Shown here: piece after piece, positions 57,861 through 64,000 of the stretch
Layout: each line of letters opens with the position of its first letter
Numbering within the stretch: position 1 is the stretch's first letter
Assembly (NCBI RefSeq): GCF_000237925.1
Contig: NW_017386014.1
Span: forward strand, 1 to 64,000
Direction: 5' to 3'
Origin: Schistosoma mansoni
Taxonomy: Eukaryota > Platyhelminthes > Trematoda > Strigeidida > Schistosomatidae
Length of the DNA stretch: 64,000 nucleotides
The notes under the pieces: model-generated
What the model was told of the DNA's origin: nothing
The model's input: only the letters and a program-made list of their open reading frames with translations
Databases searched by the model: none
Program-made: the position numbers and the translations under genes

Positions 57861-60800
57861 CAAATCACACTCTCAGATAGTTTACACTATTATTATTGCC
57901 TTCAAGGTAATAAGCCAATTTCCTAAAATTCTAAGATGGAACATTCTTTAAAGATTAAGAATATTATCATTCTACTTAATGTGAGTTTGACAAGTCATCT
58001 TTGAACAAGATATTCTGATTGAGGATCCATTACTAGAAGGATTAGTTGGCTATCAAGAAACAGGAGTTTGTATTTGGACAGACTATGTTTTCATGTGAAA
58101 CGTCGAATAATTCACAGTTTTGTACCACATTCTCCACCGCTTACAGTGGAAAACGGTTTCACACTCGATGTGGTTGAACTACACTGGTCACAAATTCTCA
58201 CTTGAACTTCACCTGTCGCATCTTCCAACTTAGATGTATCGCACAAAATTTAGACAAGTATTCAATTCGAAAATTTTCTCGAATTAGTTGGGAAACTGAT
58301 TGCTCATTAGATTTGTCACTTTCTATGTGGCTGAATGAACTATCTCACTAGACTGTTTATGCCTAGAAACAATACGTATCTGGTTGAATAACCTTTTAAT
58401 GTTTCAATGGTAAATTGAATGTGCAGATTGGTAACTGATTGTGTGATAAATGTGGATGAATAGAACTCATTTTACAGACAGTATCGTTCGGTCAGTGATA
58501 ATGGCTTATGAAAATAGTCAAAGAACTAAAATCATGTTGAATTGAGCTACTAAACTTGCGATCTGTGTATCATGACAGTAACTTTTGCCTAACAAATAGT
58601 GCTGCACTCCTTCTTTGTGTGGAGTTATTTCGGTGTCATTTCCAGTTGTACCAGCTTCGATTCATTAATTTCGATACGTTTCACTGTGAACCTACTTTTA
58701 TGTAAACTAAATGAACCAGGAATCACATGCATGTTGAAAGCATTGGGCAAATAATTCCACAAGAATTTGCAATCAGTAGAATATTGTGGAAAGATGATTG
58801 AAATTCCCGTGTTCCCATATTTCTTTGCATTGATTAACGTTAGACCACTGTCGAAAATCTGAGGGAATCGGCAGCAACCAAACAATGGAACATCGACCTC
58901 GCACTCGAACACATGACCTCTTGAAAAACAGTGTGAATGTCCGAATTTACTCAGCCAACAACATTTAATATTGTGAGAACTCAGAGTGAACGTACCTCTT
59001 CAGTTATTATTGTCACTGTAGGTGTTAATCGATAGGATTTAAGAATGATGCGGATGGCCTGTTATAAGTTACACAACATTTTTATTGATCAGGATGACTT
59101 TGTTGGTAAAGTTGTCTGAAACAATCAGTACTGCAGAACTATTTTTATGTTTTACAAATATACAAAATATGGTGTGTTTTATGTCATTGGTTTCGTTTTA
59201 TTTTAACTATTGGTGGCCAACAAATTTTCCAAAACATCGGTTTATCGTCAAATTGTGAATACAAGTTATATGAACTGATTGGACGCCATAAAATGTTGTC
59301 AGCACGTCCTAAATATGAGTGATGAAGAATCCAAGAATCAGCTTGCTGTTGGTTTGAATGTTTTGAGCGATTATCTGAACTGGATGATTTATGTTTTAAA
59401 CACATAAACCTTGGACCGGAAGGCTGAAGTCCGTTAATTTCCGTTCACATCTTCACTTTTATTGTTAATACAGATAAAAGTAAAGAAAATTTCCAGTAAA
59501 TACGTATCTACATGTGTTTTCATACAAAATCAGTCAAATGAAGAAATCTTGAACAAATACCATTTCTTTAGATTTTTGATTGTTACATTTTGTGATAGAA
59601 TCCTTCGTAAATATCGAATGATCACTCGCTTCAGGCGAACTTCATGCCAAATGAAGTTTGAACAGTTTTGTGGGGTATAGAACTGATGAATTTGTGTAAG
59701 GAAGTAATTTCATTCAACCATTCATTACATCATCATTATTATCAAATTGGCAATAAACCCCTCCCAATCAAATATCATTGTTTCAACAATTTCTCAATGA
59801 ATGCCAAATCACTGGATAAATTTCTTCACATATTTTGTGTTTCTGTAGAATCCGTGATCCGACCTCTTTCTATTTTGACGACTCTGTCAAACTAAACAAT
59901 ACCTCTCAACATTTTATTACAAACAACGGTATGTAATTGGAAAAGCAAACTAAATGTCAACATGTAAAGAAAATTATTTGAAGTACGTCAACCAGCTGAA
60001 ATTCAAATCACCATTTGGGTCTGAATGGAGCAAGAATAACAAGATCAGCAGAATTGCATGAATCCAACTTAATTTCTCTCACAACATAGAAATGATGGAG
60101 TCAACAGTTCACAAAGACAAAACGGTGTCAAAATTTTATATCACGAAATTCTATCATCACGTCAATATAATGATTGAAAGCATTCGAAATATTGGAACCA
60201 GGCACAGAGAAATCATAAGTTCGTGAAATCAACACAGATGTCCTTGTTATTTAAAACATTATTTCAGTGAAATGTGACAAACTGTGCGGTAAGATTTCAA
60301 TCTACTTGTAGTAACCCCGACTGACCATATTCCATTTATTCTGTACTGACGCGAAGGTGTTTCAAAGTAACGATCAAACGAATAAAGTCGTCAGCCTCGC
60401 ATGCTGTCAGTACAATTTTGATTAGTCGATATTTTTGAATCATCGTCAAAATGTAAGTTATTGATCAACTAATGGTCAGTGTTAGTGAGTTTAACGTATT
60501 CAGCTTCTGAATGATATTTCCGTTCGTTGACTCTGTTACAGTAAAACCTAGTAATAAGAAATAGTCTGCCAATTGACGTACTCACCAAGGTAATCAATCA
60601 ATCAATCAAGATCGTTTGTGTTAACCACTTTTTAAGAAGTTGAGAAACTTCAAGGTAACAATTGCGCACCTGTAAACCATTGAGTCAGTTGAATTCAGTT
60701 TGTTGATCTGAATCTGACACATTTCTGATATTCACCAATTGTGAAGAAATTAGTTTATGAGATGGAACCTATTTATTTGAGCTTGTTGATAACAGCATTC

Positions 60801-61309
60801 TTGAGAATGCGGAACATGTGATCAAAGTGGTAATAACATACACAGTATAGTGTATAACACAAAAAACAATAATGGTAAGTTACTTCAGAACTGGTGGAGA
60901 ACGTGATTGTCCGAAATAAATCGGTTAAATGCATGCATGGCGAACATGAACCGTGAACGTAATAACTCAGATAATATTAGAAAATTATTTGATATTCTCT
61001 GTGTAGATTGTGTTAAATCAAAAAGTCTACTGAATAAGGTTTCTTTTATGCAATGACGCTTGAAGAAGACACAAACCAACAGTTACTAGCTGTTCAAAGA
61101 CACAGTTTGAACGAGGAATATATCTGTAGTATGATAACTGAAACCTAATGGTAGTTCGATGTCACCGTAGCCTATGTGTTAACCGATTTTTCAAATGCTC
61201 TCTCAGTTTATTTAATGGTAAACGATAAAGAGACTGTCTTCATGACTATTCATCAGAGTCACACAGACCAATATACTCGGAACGTATGATGACTCTACAA
61301 GAGAACGAT
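57861..61309. other. Unassigned segment between the direct repeats
   Basis: AT-rich with several protein-like minus-strand frames (58625-58912, 59184-59405, 60885-61079) and two plus-strand ones (59462-59895). None shows a domain that I recognise. It may be the body of one large repetitive element. Confidence 0.35.
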
Positions 61310-61640
61310 ATAATTACAATATTTATTCTTACTTGAAGCAAGACTCTCTGTCAATCATCAGGTGAAATATTTGTTTTCACTTCATTTTAGTTTTAGAAAA
61401 GTAACAATCTTTTGTAAAATGAATGTCTCATTCATCGGTATTCTGTGTGCATAGATGATTGTCAGTTAACTGAACACATAATTGATTAGAAAGCGACATT
61501 GTTCATTCTGAGATCCATATAAGGCTTACTACACAATAGATAATACCATATTTAATTAATGAGAAAGAAGATAGTGAAAGACGACCAAAGAATGTACAAT
61601 CATTGATATTTCTACAGACAGATGAGGTCAACAGAAATAT
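61310..61640 (+). repeat. Diverged direct repeat, copy 2
   Basis: Partner of 57540-57860, about 3.8 kb away. Confidence 0.6.
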
Positions 61641-62758
61641 GTTTGCTAATGAGGCCTTTATATAACATACTTATGGATTAGAGAATTAATAACGCCTATG
61701 TAAAAGCATTTACGGGTTGTAAAGAAAATGGTATTTCTTGATTTTATTCAATATTTAGTCAGATACATCGCAGAGAACTAAAAACGTTTCAGATCTCATT
61801 CCTGAATACATACAATTCATCATAACGAAAAGGGACCATTGCGTCATTAGGCTGGTTAGATAAAGTTGAACAATTCATGGTGAAATAAACTGCTAAGCTT
61901 CGTCATCCTTAGATGATGAGAGAGAATAACTTAGGTCAACTATATCTGCCTTAAATCTTGAGTCCGATTCCATCACAGTCAGTTCCAGTTATTACAGTTT
62001 TGAATGAATAGATCATTCTTCCATTCGAGAATTGCTAATACCACTATTGTGAACCTATTTAGTTTCCAAAGTATAGTGAATTGGTTGATATTGTGAAATG
62101 AATGCAAAAACTAATTTCCATCAACAAGTTTTCGAAGCACTTTTGAGAAGTTGCTACTAAAGAAATTCAATTGCATGTTATAGAAAAAGATCAACATTTA
62201 ATGGTTCGTAAATAGATGATATGATTTCAAAGTGATTATGTTTGTCACACACTGCATTTGACAATTGAGAGATAGACTGTGTCAATCAAGCAAGTGTGCA
62301 AATATAGTTGTTAAATGATTGTCAGTTCAAGCACATTTTTCCTGAAAAAGCGTGGTGATGATGTTGTTTGAATATTAATGAAACTGTGGAGATAGGACCA
62401 TTAAACCTATTTTGTAAACAATTGTTCATAGTCGTTGCATCTATTTTGTGCATTTTCATATTCTGTACATTTAGCACTAAACAATTGTACTTGTTATTTA
62501 AGTGTATTACTTTAAACTCTCGTTAATTGACTTCCTTCCGTTTTAAATACAACATATCGCGACATTGTACCTGCTCCGCAATAAATACACTCTAACATAC
62601 ATCTGCATCGTTTTCCTATGTCTGTAAATATGTTAAATGGATTACTAGTTGAATATCATCTACGTTTATAGACAATTGTGACATTCTTATTACATACTAC
62701 ACTTGGTAAATCTACTGGAGCCATATCATCCATATTGGAATTATTAACCTTCTATGAT
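61641..62758. other. Unassigned AT-rich stretch before the gap
   Basis: Nothing recognisable. Confidence 0.4.
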
Positions 62759-62958
62759 NNNNNNNNNNNNNNNNNNNNNNNNNNNNNNNNNNNNNNNNNN
62801 NNNNNNNNNNNNNNNNNNNNNNNNNNNNNNNNNNNNNNNNNNNNNNNNNNNNNNNNNNNNNNNNNNNNNNNNNNNNNNNNNNNNNNNNNNNNNNNNNNNN
62901 NNNNNNNNNNNNNNNNNNNNNNNNNNNNNNNNNNNNNNNNNNNNNNNNNNNNNNNNNN
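62759..62958. other. Assembly gap of 200 N
   Basis: Exactly 200 unknown bases, which looks like a fixed-size scaffold placeholder. Open frames that span it are artefacts. Confidence 0.98.
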
Positions 62959-63834
62959 GTGAATGGGGTAGCTTTCAGCCCCGTGGGGACCGCCATTTCG
63001 TTTCAAACTTTTTCTAATGATGAGTTCCAAACATATTGAAGCTCATCTCAAAGAGGACTTCCCGCTAACTGTCTCTGACAACCTAATTTATAAATCGACT
63101 ACTATTGAATTGTTATATAAAATATTTCCTTATCCAAGAGATGATAGTGAAGTTTTCGAAACCAACATGCCTTTTAGGGATAAAAGTCAGTAACCAAATA
63201 CAGTTCCCTTAACGTGTTTTGAGCAAGACCTCACGTGCAACGCTTGGTGAAAATCTATTAAAATCAATGGTAATAGAGTATGGTTTGAACCTGTAATACA
63301 GTGATGGAAGAACGAGTGACATATATAAATATAAATTCAACTAACAAAAAGATCCCCCTGAATCAGTAATTACAATGAGTTCTGTCTGAAGATATTTGGG
63401 ATTACAAACTGTCATCTTATGAATGAGTGAGTACTGTAGAACTGATTCATATCTAGCATGCTACTACTCAGTCGTGTGTACAAACGACCAATCTGGAGGT
63501 CGAATGCACCGTTGTGAAGTTATTAAACTTCACTGACTTGTTATTCATCTGTTCTTGTATCAAACTTGAGTTAACCCTTTGACACTTTCTTGTTAACACT
63601 TAAATATGTAAAATACTTAGTAAATCGGACAGAACTATTCAAGCAATACGATGCCATGAGACGTATTCGAGTAACTATTCTGTGATTTACACATAGGACT
63701 ACTTTTATTTACCCTTAAGAAAATATTTTTTATCGAATCCATGTTGGATGTGAAGCAGTCACCCATCAAAGACTATGAGACATGGTCGCTCAAAGTCGTG
63801 GATTAGTTCAAAACAAACATCAACACCGTTAGAT
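62959..63834. other. Unassigned AT-rich stretch after the gap
   Basis: No feature recognised. Confidence 0.4.
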
Positions 63835-64000
63835 TCCGGCTCAATGGTTAATATGTTGAGAGTTCACGTGCAAGACTGGAGGTTCTTGGTTAGTCGGCTG
63901 AGTACGAAGTCGTAGATATGCACTCTCTAGGAGCCCTACACTAGGATGAAACAGCCTTCCAGTGCTTCTAGATTGTTCAATTATGGTTGGTTCAGAACTG
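63835..64000 (+). mobile_element. Diverged hammerhead-bearing tRNA-derived SINE (cut by window end)
   Basis: GGCTCAATGG (A box relative), a weak B box GAGGTTCTTGG, then a hammerhead-like CTCTAGGAG, GGATGAAAC and CCAGTGCTTCTAG in the same order as the copy at 28339-28481. The core blocks and cleavage site are altered (CTTCC instead of GTCC), so it is probably inactive. Confidence 0.6.

Noticed and set aside
62678-63030. Frames crossing the N block
   Set aside because: They consist of unknown residues; artefacts of the assembly gap.
1-64000. CRISPR arrays, bacterial operons or phage genes
   Set aside because: No regularly spaced repeats, ribosome-binding sites or compact gene order; splice sites and retroelements show a eukaryotic genome.

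Overview
The window looks like eukaryotic, AT-rich, repeat-laden DNA from a blood fluke (Schistosoma or a close relative). Evidence from the sequence: RTE-type retrotransposon pieces whose 3' tails share a characteristic end (GGCGCATATG..., ACCAATATTTATGTGTTT, then AAATAAATAAA), SR2-like and CR1/SR1-like reverse-transcriptase fragments, tRNA-derived SINEs that carry hammerhead ribozymes (the Sm-alpha type), and a 37-nt micro-intron. The genus is an inference; the species cannot be told from this sequence alone. There is one 200-N scaffold gap (62759-62958).

Four host genes can be recognised from exon-by-exon reading. (1) ALKBH4 (+, exons at 2850-3210 and 5493-5720): the C-terminal catalytic part of a 2-oxoglutarate/Fe(II) demethylase, with a one-base homopolymer frameshift in the assembled sequence and RTE debris in its intron. 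(2) A GOT1/GOLT1-type Golgi transport membrane protein (-, 18016-18323), two exons split by a 37-nt intron, other exons not found. (3) SND1/Tudor-SN (+, 28613-38254), apparently complete in ten exons, 1025 residues, four staphylococcal-nuclease-like domains, a Tudor domain and a fifth partial SN domain. (4) LIN7/Veli (-): the L27 exon (50356-50519) and the terminal exon (42999-43096) are clear, but the PDZ exons expected between them are not visible; that 7 kb interval is almost entirely retrotransposons.

The most striking structure is a 1587-bp inverted duplication: 20015-21601 is the reverse complement of 28482-30068 and carries SND1 exons 1-4 with intact frames and splice sites. The arms have equal length (left coordinate = 50083 minus right coordinate, no indels), eight substitutions all within about 360 bp at the exon-1 side, and no difference that I could see in the other 1.2 kb. 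They are 6880 bp apart and head-to-head.

Layout: 1-2.8 kb mostly unassigned with an antisense RTE tail; 2.85-5.7 kb ALKBH4; 5.7-17.7 kb repeats (a terminal-inverted-repeat element, a solo LTR with target-site duplication, RTE remnants) and unassigned AT-rich DNA; 18.0-18.3 kb GOT1; 18.7-20 kb SINE and RTE; 20.0-21.6 kb inverted SND1 copy; 21.6-28.5 kb CR1, Gypsy gag, SR2 and SINE debris; 28.6-38.7 kb SND1; 38.7-43 kb unassigned; 43-50.5 kb LIN7 with nested retroelements including a nearly full-length CR1/Jockey-group element; 50.9-56.8 kb two Gypsy-type LTR elements abutting head-to-head; 57-64 kb diverged repeats, the assembly gap and a hammerhead SINE. The host genes do not form an operon and show no shared pathway; what they share is heavy retrotransposon loading of their introns.
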